A program made the position numbers and the translations under genes. The notes beneath the pieces are model-generated. The model made no database searches, was not told the DNA's origin, and saw only the letters and a program-made list of their open reading frames with translations. A stretch of DNA of 64,000 nucleotides. Origin: JAWKUK01 sp964402175 (GTDB lineage: Bacteria; Planctomycetota; UBA1135; GCA-002686595). Numbering within the stretch: the first letter of the stretch is position 1; every line of letters begins with the position of its first letter. The stretch covers positions 12,134 through 76,133 of the forward strand of contig CAYOBN010000016.1 of assembly GCA_964402175.1 (NCBI GenBank), written 5' to 3'. Shown piece by piece: positions 35,074-44,384 of this stretch.

Positions 35074-37152
35074 ATGAAGCGGTCCTCCGCGCTCGTCCTT
35101 GGGCTACTCATCGCTGTCACCGTCGTCGCTCGCTGGGTCAGTCATCACCGGAGCGTTGCGCGTGAAGACGAGGCAACATCAGAGCAAGTCGCCAATCCGC
35201 GCGGTCAAGCGGACTCATTAGGTAGCTCCGGTCAGATATCACTCGCCGACACCCGCAAGGACACTCAGCGAGAAAGATCGTCCACTGGGACGTTCGCACA
35301 GCTCCGATCTGAACGGAGTTCGCTTTCAGCAATGGAAGCGGCGCCGACGGATTTCGAGCCCGATCTGGGCTCCTTGACGTTCCTGGTTGACGGTCTCGAG
35401 GCCTCTAACCCAAGGATCGGATACCAGGCGTCCCCCGACGGGGTCGTCGTTGATCTCGAGCACACTACCTTGGCTCTGGTCGAAGTAGGCACCATCGCGA
35501 TCTGCACGACGGACCGAGAAGTCCCCCGCTGGAGTGGACCCATTGACGTGTCGTCGCTGCGAGAAGGCGACTCGACCTACGTTGCCTTACCGCTCTCGCA
35601 GTTACGGGGCTCGGTCATCGAAGCCGGCACCGGACAACCCATCGTCGCGTCAGAGATTCAGGGGCAGTGGCAAAGCGAGTCTCCATGGCGGACCTGGTTA
35701 GGCGTCGACGGCACGATCGAAGCGACGACCGACCAACTGGGGCGCTTTGAACTCGAAGTGGCCTGTACGGGTACCCTCGATCTCGTCTGCACGAGCCCGC
35801 TTCACCAGAGCGGTCGCCTCTCAGTGGACGTGGCGCGTGCACAGCACGATCTCGACGCAATCGAGCTGCTGGCCCGGCCTACTTTGCGGGTCCGGCTTCT
35901 CGGTGCCGAAGGTGAGCCCGAAGAGCACTACGCGGCACATACGGTGACTGGAACGCGGGCGCCTTTCGGCGACGACTGGTTCGCAAACGTTCCGCTGGAC
36001 CTCGACTTCGAGTTCATGGATCTGGCCATCGGGATCCCGGGTGATCTGGAAGTGACGACCTTTGTCCCTGGCCACCCCGCCGACGCCCCATCTGAGGGAG
36101 TCACGATCGATCTGTCAGGTGGTGCGGTCGAGGTGACACTGGTCGGCGACTCGCCAGTCGACGAGCGACTCCTCGCCGTCGTGTTCTACACCGATGTGAA
36201 CGGGCGAGAAGTTTTCACCAACGTCTGGGCCCCACCAGGAAGCACCAAGCGGATCCCCGTCGGCATTGCTACCGAGGTCAGCGTCGATGCCGCATTCCTC
36301 GCGACCGATCGAACGCCACGTACACTCGCACGCCGCACCACGGTTGTACCACCAGGGGAAGTGGTAGCGGTCACCATCGAGCTTCCGGACACTGCACGTC
36401 GCCTTGGCCTCAGCGATGCGACAGGCGCCAGGATCGAGGGCGGCAACGTCTGGTTCTCTTGGGCCGGGTGCGCGCACCTGTCGACACCGGGTGGCGCGCT
36501 CGATGCGGACGGCACCACCCTGCTTCCCGATCTGCAGCGTGCTCCCCTGTGGCTCGCGGGGGAGGCGGGCCCGGATGCCATTCCTTACGCGGGCGTCGTA
36601 CTTCACGTCGGGTCACCAGCACCGGAGCTGACGATCGCGTCCCTAGGCAATGTCACGACATCCGATTTGGAGCTGATCTCCCCGAATGGTGCCCCCCTGG
36701 CATCGGCGACACGCATGTCGGTCGTTTGCGCTCACTCGGGATACCTCGCCACTGCATTCGAAGTCCCCAGAGGCAGTCAGTACTCGCTCCGGTGGTTCTC
36801 GGAATCGAACGCAAACCTGATACTAGAACCACTCGACATCTGGTCCCCCCGCGACCCCATCCCGCTGCGCCCCGGCAGCCTACGCATCCCTGTGGTTCAC
36901 CGCGCGTGGCTCGCCCTGCGCATCGGCGAACGCGATCTGGTCGAGGCGGTACACCAAGAGACCGGCCTCACCCTCGCCGAGCTGCGAGCCGATCCCTCCG
37001 TGAAGATCGAGCGCTACGAAGCCGGCGTGCGCCTCTGGGGCATCCCCACCGGCCACTACACGGTCACGCTCAGCGGCGAGCAGGAGCCTCGCGGACCCTT
37101 CCTGGCTGCGCCCGCGCAATGGACCGTGATCGAGAGCCAGTACTTGGAGTGA
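35074..37152 (+). CDS. Large membrane-anchored beta-domain protein, copy A (cassette 2)
   Basis: 692 aa. A signal-anchor (RSSALVLGLLIAVTVVARW) precedes a low-complexity linker to ~100, then a string of beta-rich domains. One at ~180-270 resembles a carboxypeptidase-regulatory or Ig-like fold (LRGSVIEAGTGQPIVASEIQ ... GRFELEVACTGTLDLVC). No catalytic motif is seen. Two DNA patches (about 35,700-35,850 and 36,841-37,155) are nearly identical to copy A' at 39341-41416 but not to the gene between them, pointing to tandem duplication or gene conversion. Probably an envelope structural protein. Confidence 0.85.
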   Translation: MKRSSALVLGLLIAVTVVARWVSHHRSVAREDEATSEQVANPRGQADSLGSSGQISLADTRKDTQRERSSTGTFAQLRSERSSLSAMEAAPTDFEPDLGSLTFLVDGLEASNPRIGYQASPDGVVVDLEHTTLALVEVGTIAICTTDREVPRWSGPIDVSSLREGDSTYVALPLSQLRGSVIEAGTGQPIVASEIQGQWQSESPWRTWLGVDGTIEATTDQLGRFELEVACTGTLDLVCTSPLHQSGRLSVDVARAQHDLDAIELLARPTLRVRLLGAEGEPEEHYAAHTVTGTRAPFGDDWFANVPLDLDFEFMDLAIGIPGDLEVTTFVPGHPADAPSEGVTIDLSGGAVEVTLVGDSPVDERLLAVVFYTDVNGREVFTNVWAPPGSTKRIPVGIATEVSVDAAFLATDRTPRTLARRTTVVPPGEVVAVTIELPDTARRLGLSDATGARIEGGNVWFSWAGCAHLSTPGGALDADGTTLLPDLQRAPLWLAGEAGPDAIPYAGVVLHVGSPAPELTIASLGNVTTSDLELISPNGAPLASATRMSVVCAHSGYLATAFEVPRGSQYSLRWFSESNANLILEPLDIWSPRDPIPLRPGSLRIPVVHRAWLALRIGERDLVEAVHQETGLTLAELRADPSVKIERYEAGVRLWGIPTGHYTVTLSGEQEPRGPFLAAPAQWTVIESQYLE

Positions 37153-37155
37153 TAC
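36841..37155 (+). repeat. ~315-bp near-identical repeat, first copy
   Basis: The 3' end of copy A and its stop region match 41105-41419 base for base except for about three substitutions (for example GCTGCG/GCTACG and GAGAGC/GAGCGC near the end). The surrounding coding sequence is much less similar, so this is a recent exchange or duplication rather than slow divergence. Confidence 0.85.
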
Positions 37156-37158
37156 TGC

Positions 37159-39252
37159 ATGCGCGCGCTCGGACTACTCATTGTCATGGTGCTGGCAGTC
37201 GTCACCTTCGTCTGGCGGCAGGATCGACTACGATCCGAGAGATACTCGTCAGACCTATCGACCGAGACATCTCTCTTCGACGATGCGAGTCCTCATGCTT
37301 CAACGCGCGTCGGGTCCGACGTCGAAGCTGGGGCGAATTCTCGACCCGAGAGTGGCGCGACCTCGAGAGAATCGCAGAATCAAAGAACGGTCGCGACTGC
37401 CTTTCCGCGCACTGAGAACGAAGGCAAGAACGGCGCCGAGTCATGGACCTTCTTTGTCGATGGGTGGCCGAGTAAGTCCCATCGCTGCGCCGTCCGATTC
37501 CCCGGCGCGGCGTACTTGACCCCCGTTGCAGCAGTGGAATGGCTCGCTGCGCTGCACTCCCACGAAGGCGCCCAAGGAGCGATCGCGTCAGTGAACCCGG
37601 ACCAGGCGACCATCCGCTGGTCCGGTCCCATCGACGCTGAGGATCTCGCTGCCAACGAGGGTCGCATCGACGCCCTCCCCCTCTTGGAGGTCCAGGGCTT
37701 CGTCGTCGTCGCTGGTACTGAAGAACCCGTCGCCGACGCCGAGGTCAGGGTGCGCTTCGATGATGCGGGACCGTTCGAAGCATGGTTGCTCGGAGACGAG
37801 CGGTCACTTTCGACGAACACGAACGCAGGGGGTCGATTTTCGCTTCCGCTGCCGGTCGGCGGCCCCGTGACGATCACGGCCCAGGGTCCGTACCATTCCT
37901 CCGCTTCGGTCGAGCGAAGCGTCATCGACCGGCTGGACCTCGGCACGTCACTCGCACTCGTCCCACGCGAGACGATTCGCGTGACCCTCGTGGGCGCTGA
38001 GCGAGAGCCAGAGCGCCACTTTGCGGCCCACCACCTGCATGGGACACGGGTGCGGTTCCGGCAGGATTGGAGCGTAGATGTGCCGTTGGACCCGGCGCTC
38101 GATCGACTCGAGATTGCGGTCGGGATCCCGAATGGTCACGAGATCGAGACCGAAATCACGACCTTCTTCCCCGGGACTCCGTCGGACTATCCGGATGGTC
38201 TGACGGTCGTCTTGAATGGCGCGGCGCTCGACCTGGCGCTCGAGGGCACGCCACCCGATGACCAGCCTCTGGTCGCCTTGGCGCACTTCCACACACCGGA
38301 GGGCGTTGAGTCCTTTGCGAGTCGCTGGATTCGCCCTGGTGAAGTCGCCCGCATCCCATTCAGTGCCCCAGGCCATGTGTTGGTGGATGTCGCGTGGAAA
38401 GCGCTCGACAGTACCCCGATGACACTCGTCCAGCGCTCCGTCGACGTGCGTCCTGGAGAGGCTACGGCGCTGACGATCCCACTACCGAAGCTCGTTCGTC
38501 GGATTCAGGTGACCCACTCTGGCGGCGAGCCTATCACTCAAGGCGACGTCGGCTTCATGACGCGGAACCGACACCGCTTCGCGCAACCCGGTGGCGCCTT
38601 GGACACCGATGGCAGTTATGTCATTCCAGATCTTGGCCTGACGGAGATCTGGCTGCACGGCAGCGGAACGGCGGACCAAGTCCTCTTCGGCGGCGTTCCC
38701 TTCCCCTCTGACACGGCGACAAGTTCGCGGACGACGGTAGACCTGGGCAAAGTCGTTGAGACCCAAGTCCACCTGCGCTCGACGACTTGGCCTTTCACGT
38801 GCGCGGATGTCGACCTCGAGCTGTGCGACGGCGAGACCGGACACTCCCTGACTTGGCGCATCACGAACGCAGAGGCCGCACTCGCGCTGCGTTGGTTTGA
38901 TGCGTCGCACCTCACTGTCTCGCTTCCTTCGGACATCATCTGGAGTCCCCGCACTCCGATCCCTCTGACCCCCGGCACCATCGAAGTCCCCACGACCCTC
39001 CGCGCCTGGCTCGCCCTCGAGTGTGGCAGCCGCGACGTCACGGCGCTGGAGCATGTCGAGTCTGGGCTCACCCTGGCCGCGCTCCTCGCTGACCCTTCGG
39101 TGCGGCGTGAGGTCCACGAGAAGGGGGTGCGCTTCTGGGGTGTCCCTGCCGGTACCTATCGGTATGCGCTGACAGGCGATCAGGCGGCGCGTCCCGTGCT
39201 CGAGGCGCCGCCGCTCGTCTGGACCAAGCTCTCCGCAGAGACCTTACGATGA
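37159..39252 (+). CDS. Large membrane-anchored beta-domain protein, copy B (cassette 2)
   Basis: 697 aa, starting 6 nt after copy A. It has the same layout as copy A: signal-anchor (MRALGLLIVMVLAVVTFVW), linker, then beta domains with matching landmarks (IRWSGPIDAEDL, LTPGTIEVPTTLRAWLALE, VRFWGVPAGTYRYAL). It is clearly paralogous but much more divergent from A than A' is. Function unknown; probably exported or anchored. Third-position GC is lower than in housekeeping genes here. Confidence 0.84.
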   Translation: MRALGLLIVMVLAVVTFVWRQDRLRSERYSSDLSTETSLFDDASPHASTRVGSDVEAGANSRPESGATSRESQNQRTVATAFPRTENEGKNGAESWTFFVDGWPSKSHRCAVRFPGAAYLTPVAAVEWLAALHSHEGAQGAIASVNPDQATIRWSGPIDAEDLAANEGRIDALPLLEVQGFVVVAGTEEPVADAEVRVRFDDAGPFEAWLLGDERSLSTNTNAGGRFSLPLPVGGPVTITAQGPYHSSASVERSVIDRLDLGTSLALVPRETIRVTLVGAEREPERHFAAHHLHGTRVRFRQDWSVDVPLDPALDRLEIAVGIPNGHEIETEITTFFPGTPSDYPDGLTVVLNGAALDLALEGTPPDDQPLVALAHFHTPEGVESFASRWIRPGEVARIPFSAPGHVLVDVAWKALDSTPMTLVQRSVDVRPGEATALTIPLPKLVRRIQVTHSGGEPITQGDVGFMTRNRHRFAQPGGALDTDGSYVIPDLGLTEIWLHGSGTADQVLFGGVPFPSDTATSSRTTVDLGKVVETQVHLRSTTWPFTCADVDLELCDGETGHSLTWRITNAEAALALRWFDASHLTVSLPSDIIWSPRTPIPLTPGTIEVPTTLRAWLALECGSRDVTALEHVESGLTLAALLADPSVRREVHEKGVRFWGVPAGTYRYALTGDQAARPVLEAPPLVWTKLSAETLR

Positions 39253-39340
39253 TTGATCCGGGCTTCGAGGCCGTACGAACGCAAGCCTTCATCAGGCCCT
39301 GGATCCTGTATCTCCCTCGAAGCGTAGGCCGAGCAGCGAC

Positions 39341-41416
39341 ATGAAACTCACCCCCTCGAGTGTTGCCGTCTTCATCTCCATCCTCATTCTGATTGGATGG
39401 TCAGCGCGCTTCACTGATGGAGATCTACCCCCGGCTGCCTCCAACACTGGTGAAGGAGAGGAATCCGCGGTTCGGGAAACGGCTGGGCGCGGCTCAGTTG
39501 CCGCGGAGCCTCTCTCCCATTCACGGTCCGGGTCTGCTGCCGTCGCGCAAGAGCGCAGGTTGGTCACAGCAGCGATGACCGCTTCCGACGAGACCGGAAC
39601 GCTCGAGCTCCCGCCACGGGCGTACAGTGAGTTCGAGGCTGTGTTGGACGTCGATGGAGAGTTGCATCGCGCAATTCGTATTGGCTTTCAACAAGGGCCA
39701 CGCGAGGCGATCGTCGACGTGGCGTTCGATGAGCTTCGCGCCATGTCCCGGGGGGTCTTTGCGATTGCGACGCTTGAACAGAATACCATGCGCTGGAGTG
39801 GCCCCATGGAGGTCGCGGCGCTGCGAGAGGATCAAACGACCTTCTTTGCCTTACCGCTGTCGAGGCTTCGAGGATCAGTCAACGACGCAAGAGGCGGACA
39901 TCCGATCGAGGAAGCACTGATCACGGCGAAGTGGCAAGATGAACCTACGTGGTGCGACTGGCTGGGCGCCGACGGCGCGATCGAAGCGACGACGGACCAA
40001 CTGGGGCGCTTTGAACTGGAAGTGGCCTGTACGGGTACCCTCGATCTTGTCTGTACGAGCCCACTTCACCAGAGCGGTCGCCTCTCGGTGGATGTGGAGC
40101 GTGCTCAGCACGATCTAGAGCCATTCGCGCTCGTGGCTCGACCTACAGTCCGTGTCAGCCTCATAGGCGCTGAAGGCGATGCGGCTGACTATTACGCGGC
40201 GCACACGATCAACGGCACACGCGCTGTCTTCGGCGACGATTGGTGGGCCGACGTCCCGATCGATCTAGAGATCGAACGACTCGACATCGCTGTGGGGATG
40301 CCCGGCGATCTCGAAGTGACGACCCACTGTGGGGTGCTCTCTTCTGAGCCGCCCGAGGACGGAGTCGTGATCGACCTCTCTGCCGGGGCAGTGGATGTGA
40401 CTCTCGTCGGCAAGCCACCCGTCGACGAGCGCATGCTCGCCGTCGTCTTCTACACGGACGCGAGCGGCAACGAGGTGTTCTCGAACGTCTGGGCTCCTTC
40501 GGGTGAGACCAAACGAGTACCCGTTGGGGCCATTGGAGAAGTGACCGTCGATGCGTCCTTTCTAGGCGCTGACAGGAATCCCCGGACCATCGTCCGTCGC
40601 TCGGTGAACATCGTACCAGGCGAGGTTCGAGCGATCACGCTCGAGCTCCCCGAGAGGCTCCGCCGACTCGAGCTGCGCGAAGCACAGGGTGCGCGCGTCA
40701 CTGTTGGCAACGTTTGGTTCGCTAGCCCCGGGGCGGATTTCCTTGCAACGCCGGGCGGTGCTCTCGATGCAAGCGGAACGGCGCTGCTGCCCGACCTCGA
40801 ACGTTCGCCGATCTGGTTGCTAGGAGAGGCCACACCCGAGGCCGTTCCGTTCGCGGGGATCCCGCTCCAGTTGAGATCGCCGGTCGACGAAACGACCCAG
40901 GTCTCACTAGGCGAGATCGAGACAACCCACATCGAGTTGGTCACTTCCGCGGGCGTGCCCGTAACACACGGAACGAGGGTGCTCGTGGTCTGTCCTCGGA
41001 CCGGCCAGATGGCGAGCCTCGTCGAAGTGCCCGAAGGGGGGCTGCATTCTCTGCGCTGGTTCTCGGCCTCGAATGCGGTGCTCGAACTGGAGTCCCTCGA
41101 CGTCTGGTCCCCCCGCGACCCCATCCCGCTGCGCCCCGGCAGCCTACGCATCCCTGTGGTTCACCGCGCGTGGCTCGCCCTGCGCATCGGCGAACGCGAT
41201 CTGGTCGAGGCGGTACACCAAGAGACCGGCCTCACCCTCGCCGAGCTGCGAGCCGATCCCTCCGTGAAGATCGAGCGCTACGAAGCCGGCGTGCGCCTCT
41301 GGGGCATCCCCACCGGCCACTACACGGTCACGCTCAGCGGCGAGCAGGAGCCTCGCGGACCCTTCCTGGCTACGCCCGCGCAATGGACCGTGATCGAGCG
41401 CCAGTACTTGGAGTGA
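39341..41416 (+). CDS. Large membrane-anchored beta-domain protein, copy A' (cassette 2)
   Basis: 691 aa, paralogue of copy A with the same domain order and near-identical patches (FELEVACTGTLDLVCTSPLH; the last ~105 residues). The N-terminal anchor (SVAVFISILILIGW) is different, so the exchange covers only parts of the gene. It follows copy B after 88 nt and is itself followed by the truncated B' remnant, giving the order A-B-A'-B'. Confidence 0.84.
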   Translation: MKLTPSSVAVFISILILIGWSARFTDGDLPPAASNTGEGEESAVRETAGRGSVAAEPLSHSRSGSAAVAQERRLVTAAMTASDETGTLELPPRAYSEFEAVLDVDGELHRAIRIGFQQGPREAIVDVAFDELRAMSRGVFAIATLEQNTMRWSGPMEVAALREDQTTFFALPLSRLRGSVNDARGGHPIEEALITAKWQDEPTWCDWLGADGAIEATTDQLGRFELEVACTGTLDLVCTSPLHQSGRLSVDVERAQHDLEPFALVARPTVRVSLIGAEGDAADYYAAHTINGTRAVFGDDWWADVPIDLEIERLDIAVGMPGDLEVTTHCGVLSSEPPEDGVVIDLSAGAVDVTLVGKPPVDERMLAVVFYTDASGNEVFSNVWAPSGETKRVPVGAIGEVTVDASFLGADRNPRTIVRRSVNIVPGEVRAITLELPERLRRLELREAQGARVTVGNVWFASPGADFLATPGGALDASGTALLPDLERSPIWLLGEATPEAVPFAGIPLQLRSPVDETTQVSLGEIETTHIELVTSAGVPVTHGTRVLVVCPRTGQMASLVEVPEGGLHSLRWFSASNAVLELESLDVWSPRDPIPLRPGSLRIPVVHRAWLALRIGERDLVEAVHQETGLTLAELRADPSVKIERYEAGVRLWGIPTGHYTVTLSGEQEPRGPFLATPAQWTVIERQYLE

Positions 41417-41419
41417 TAC
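41105..41419 (+). repeat. ~315-bp near-identical repeat, second copy
   Basis: Matches 36841-37155 with about three substitutions, covering the last ~105 codons of copy A' and its stop. In both copies the repeat runs into the ATG region of the following gene (GTGATACTGCATGCG versus GTGATACGGCATGCG), so the junction with B and B' was duplicated too. Confidence 0.85.
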
Positions 41420-41422
41420 GGC

Positions 41423-41613
41423 ATGCGAGCGCTCGCAGGTCTCGTCGTCGTCGCACTTGCGGTGGCGTCCATCGTGGCACGACAGGGTTCAACTCCGGGA
41501 CAGCGGGAGGCGTCGGAGGCTCAGCGTACAACCCTCCCAGGCGCTACGGGAGCACCGGCCCAATCGATCCCGGTCGGGGTCAACTTCCAAGGGCACGAAG
41601 GGCGGCGCGTCCG
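41423..41613 (+). pseudogene. Truncated fourth paralogue (B' remnant)
   Basis: ATG 41423 opens MRALAGLVVVALAVASIVAR, closely matching the start of copy B (MRALGLLIVMVLAVV) at the equivalent position after copy A'. After ~50 codons the protein loses all resemblance to the family and the frame runs antisense into the convergent gene ending at 41614. It is read as a 5' fragment of a second B gene left by deletion or by an imprecise duplication end. Confidence 0.65.
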
Positions 41614-42363
41614 TCAGCGACGCACGAAGGTGCGCGGGTCCGCGTACAAGACCGTAAGGCCGTCGCGTTCGAACAAGCGGCCTTCGACGACGATGGGCTC
41701 CGCAATCCACTCGAGGACGCGGTCGTTGACCGCTGCGCCTGCTTCGTCGACCAGCAGGTGGTAGGTCGCGTGGCCCGCCGCATCCCGAACCAGGAGGACA
41801 GGCGGCACACCTCCGCTGATGCAGCGGGCTGCGCAGGCACGGTGGGTCTTCAAGTCACCCGGTTTCATCACGCCGAGGAAACACTTGGAGTCCACGATCT
41901 CGCCTTCGAGGCGCACAGGAACACCAACCGGTACGGCCGCAGTCGAAGCCGCCGCGCGGCCCAGGTCGACGACGGTCTCTGGCAGCAGCTCGACCATCGT
42001 GACACCGTCGCGGTGGATCAAGCTGCCGTCGAACTGCACGTCGTGACCATCGAGGGCCCGCGTGACCTCGTCGGCCCCGCGTTTGCCGAAGACCGTCAAG
42101 AGCCAGCGTGACGACGAGCCCTCTGCTCCAGGGCGAGCCACCACCAGCGTCGGATACGGAATGTGCTCCAGGCGGCCGTTGAATCGGCGCACAACGCCGA
42201 ATTCGAAGCGCGCCGACGACGGCGGCGCATGAGAGGCGATCAAGACCGCGCCCAATATCCCGACAGCGAGCACGAGCAGAAGGACCCGCAACCGCACCCA
42301 CCGCGCAAGGCTCGGCGCCGCGTGGCTCTGCCAGCCGATATAGAACGGCTCTTCCGTCGTCAC
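41614..42363 (-). CDS. Membrane-anchored protein with conserved Cys motif, Rieske operon
   Basis: 249 aa from GTG 42363, overlapping the stop of the Rieske gene by 4 nt (GTGA). One TM helix (~25-47) is followed by an extracytoplasmic domain. A conserved-looking segment DSKCFLGVMKPGDLKTHRAC followed by AARCISGG places three cysteines and a histidine close together, suggesting metal or heme/cluster-related function. The C-terminus (EPIVVEGRLFERDGLTVLYA) looks OB-like. I do not know a name for the family. It is the last gene of a four-gene membrane redox operon. Confidence 0.8.
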   Translation of the reverse strand: MTTEEPFYIGWQSHAAPSLARWVRLRVLLLVLAVGILGAVLIASHAPPSSARFEFGVVRRFNGRLEHIPYPTLVVARPGAEGSSSRWLLTVFGKRGADEVTRALDGHDVQFDGSLIHRDGVTMVELLPETVVDLGRAAASTAAVPVGVPVRLEGEIVDSKCFLGVMKPGDLKTHRACAARCISGGVPPVLLVRDAAGHATYHLLVDEAGAAVNDRVLEWIAEPIVVEGRLFERDGLTVLYADPRTFVRR

Positions 42364-43406
42364 AGCTCGCCTCCGATTCGCAGGGGCTCGGTCTCGGTGC
42401 CGCGCGGCAGGGGCCGCGGATCGACGAGGACCCGCTCGCCCTCGAGCCGCACGCGGAAGGTCGGCACCCACTCCTGGAACGGCTCGGGCGAGCGACCGCA
42501 ACGGGGGCGATACTGGTAACCGTGCCACGGGCACACGACGAGGCCGTCCAGCACGCGGCCCTCCCCCAGCGGGCCGTTCTGGTGCTGGCAGACCCCCGAC
42601 AGCGCCGAGAGCCCCTCTTCCGTGCGGAAGAGCGCGATGCGCTCGCCGCCAGCGAGGACCACGCGCGCGCGCCCCTTCGGGACCTCGTGCACGTCGCAGA
42701 CGTCCACCCATGGCGCGCTGGACATCCCCGGCGCGATCTCTCGGTCGACGCGCGCATCCTTGCGCGCCGCAACCAGGTGCAGCGCACCGAGCACCACGAC
42801 TCCGGCTGCCACGAGCAGCGCCAGAATCGGGCTCGTTTCGGCCTGCAACGCCCCGAGCGCGACATGCAGCACCAGCAGCATGTACGCGCCGTACACGGAC
42901 ATGTGCAGCGCCTTCCAAACAGGCGCCGTCAGGTTCCTGAGCCAGAAATCGTGGCTCGTCGCCGCCATCAACACCAAGATGACGAGCGCCGCCGCACCCA
43001 AGACCTCGAAGGGGAACTGGACGAAGCTGTCGTAACGCGGGTTCGCCGTCAGCAAGCTGACGAAGGGATTGACGTTGCCGAACCCGTGGAACTGCACGAG
43101 CGCAAAACCGCCGTGCAAGAGGCCGAGCGTACAGACCGTCACCCCGAGGTGCCTGCGGTTGTAGAGCCATGGCAACCAGCGCGCGTCCAGCCGCGCCAGC
43201 GGACCGATGGCCAAGACCACGTGCAGCAGCAGGAACGCCGCGCTGCCGAGCCCTCGAATCAACAGGGTCTCCGCCGTCGCGAGGGGCCAGAGGAGCGCTC
43301 CACCTCCCACGAACGCCAGCAAGTACAGGAGCACCCCCAGCATCAGCACCAGGTCATACCGGCGCTTCTGACGGTTCCATTGCACCGCTCGATAGGCGTG
43401 TCCCAT
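42360..43406 (-). CDS. Ferric-reductase-like membrane protein fused to Rieske [2Fe-2S] domain
   Basis: 348 aa. The N-terminal ~215 residues have about six TM helices with histidines suited to b-heme (LLLHVVLAIG, RRHLGVTVCTLGLLHGGFAL, KALHMSVYGAYMLLVLHVALG), like ferric-reductase/YedZ-type membrane domains. The C-terminal ~110 residues are a Rieske domain with CQHQNGPLGEG and CPWHGYQY (C-x-H...C-x2-H cluster ligands). It likely passes electrons between the quinone pool or an external partner and the cluster. Partners and acceptor are unknown. It is coupled to the next gene and 1 nt from the previous. Confidence 0.88.
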   Translation of the reverse strand: MGHAYRAVQWNRQKRRYDLVLMLGVLLYLLAFVGGGALLWPLATAETLLIRGLGSAAFLLLHVVLAIGPLARLDARWLPWLYNRRHLGVTVCTLGLLHGGFALVQFHGFGNVNPFVSLLTANPRYDSFVQFPFEVLGAAALVILVLMAATSHDFWLRNLTAPVWKALHMSVYGAYMLLVLHVALGALQAETSPILALLVAAGVVVLGALHLVAARKDARVDREIAPGMSSAPWVDVCDVHEVPKGRARVVLAGGERIALFRTEEGLSALSGVCQHQNGPLGEGRVLDGLVVCPWHGYQYRPRCGRSPEPFQEWVPTFRVRLEGERVLVDPRPLPRGTETEPLRIGGEL

Positions 43407-43407
43407 C

Positions 43408-43854
43408 TCAGCGCGCTCCTTCTCCGCGCAAGGTCACCGTGTCGAAGCGCCGGCGGTGTCCAAGGCTGTACAGGATCAACGTCACAGGCACATCGCGACT
43501 TTCGAACGAGGTTGCGACACTCGGCGATGTAGGTCCAAGGAGCTGCGCGTCGGGTGGAAGCTGCTCGCCGCCTTCGTCGCGGGCTCCAGCTCGATAGACG
43601 AGCAGGTCCGGCGCATCGAGCGCAACGTGCGGCACGAGCCAAAGGAGACCATCCTGCCCCAGCGCCACGGTGAACGTAGGCCGCGCCGCCAGCACACGCG
43701 CGCCCGCAGGCAAGAGACCGCTGGCTTCTGCCCAGCGCGCTCGCTCGACGAGCTCCGTCGGCCGCAAAGCGAGGCCCAGCCCGAGCCCGACGAGCGCACA
43801 CACAAACGCCGCAGGCGCCATCCACCGATGCCTCTGACGCAGGGGCGTGATCAT
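43408..43854 (-). CDS. Single-pass membrane protein of the Rieske operon
   Basis: 148 aa from ATG 43854, which overlaps the stop of the upstream small gene (ATGA). One N-terminal TM helix (APAAFVCALVGLGLGLAL) is followed by a mostly beta extracytoplasmic domain (ARPTFTVALGQDGLLWLVPH, DVPVTLILYSLGHRRRFDTVTL). No cofactor motif. The next gene starts 1 nt after its stop. Likely an accessory subunit of the membrane redox complex. Confidence 0.78.
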   Translation of the reverse strand: MITPLRQRHRWMAPAAFVCALVGLGLGLALRPTELVERARWAEASGLLPAGARVLAARPTFTVALGQDGLLWLVPHVALDAPDLLVYRAGARDEGGEQLPPDAQLLGPTSPSVATSFESRDVPVTLILYSLGHRRRFDTVTLRGEGAR

Positions 43855-44111
43855 CGCGTCTGGTCCCCCTCGAGCGCGCGTTTGTGCGGCGTACGCTCCT
43901 CGGGCGGCCCGCCGCGCTGCATCCATCGGGTGAGCAAGAGCGGCCACAACAAGACGACCCCGGGCAGGATCAACACGCGGAACCCGAACGTCCCGTGCCG
44001 CGCGTCAGGGTCCACGCGGCCGACGCCCACAACGACGAACGGCAGCGCAAACACGGCCCCGACGGCCAGGTACAACGCAACCGCATCGACGATCGTGTGG
44101 GCCAAGGGCAT
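43851..44111 (-). CDS. Small two-helix membrane protein of the Rieske operon
   Basis: 86 aa from ATG 44111. Two hydrophobic helices (IVDAVALYLAVGAVFALPFVV and FRVLILPGVVLLWPLLLTRW) flank GVGRVDPDARHGTFG, a conserved-looking loop. The C-terminus is charged. Upstream in-frame ATGs at 44165 and 44204 would add an unconvincing basic N-terminus. It is first in the operon and 4-nt coupled to the next gene. Confidence 0.7.
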   Translation of the reverse strand: MPLAHTIVDAVALYLAVGAVFALPFVVVGVGRVDPDARHGTFGFRVLILPGVVLLWPLLLTRWMQRGGPPEERTPHKRALEGDQTR

Positions 44112-44384
44112 GGGCAGGAGCGGAGCGGACCGAGCGGCCCGAAGAGCGTACCAACCGAAGTGCATCCTTCGTCGACGCCCAGGAGAGCTTTGCGGACGCT
44201 CCATGTTGGTCCGGCGTCCTGGACACGAGCGTGTTGCCAGACGACTCGGTCACCCCTCGATGCACCGCCCGTTCGCACTCCAGCGTCCCAGGACTGCGAA
44301 CCTCACCGTATCGAACCGCCTCACCGCCCAGGCCAGGATTCCGTTGCGGCGCCGCATGTCGGCGCCCTGGCCCGTCCCCAACCC

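Noticed and set aside
42522..43532. 336-aa plus-strand frame opposite the Rieske fusion
   Set aside because: The minus strand encodes an unmistakable Rieske cluster; the plus frame is Arg/Gln/His-rich antisense.
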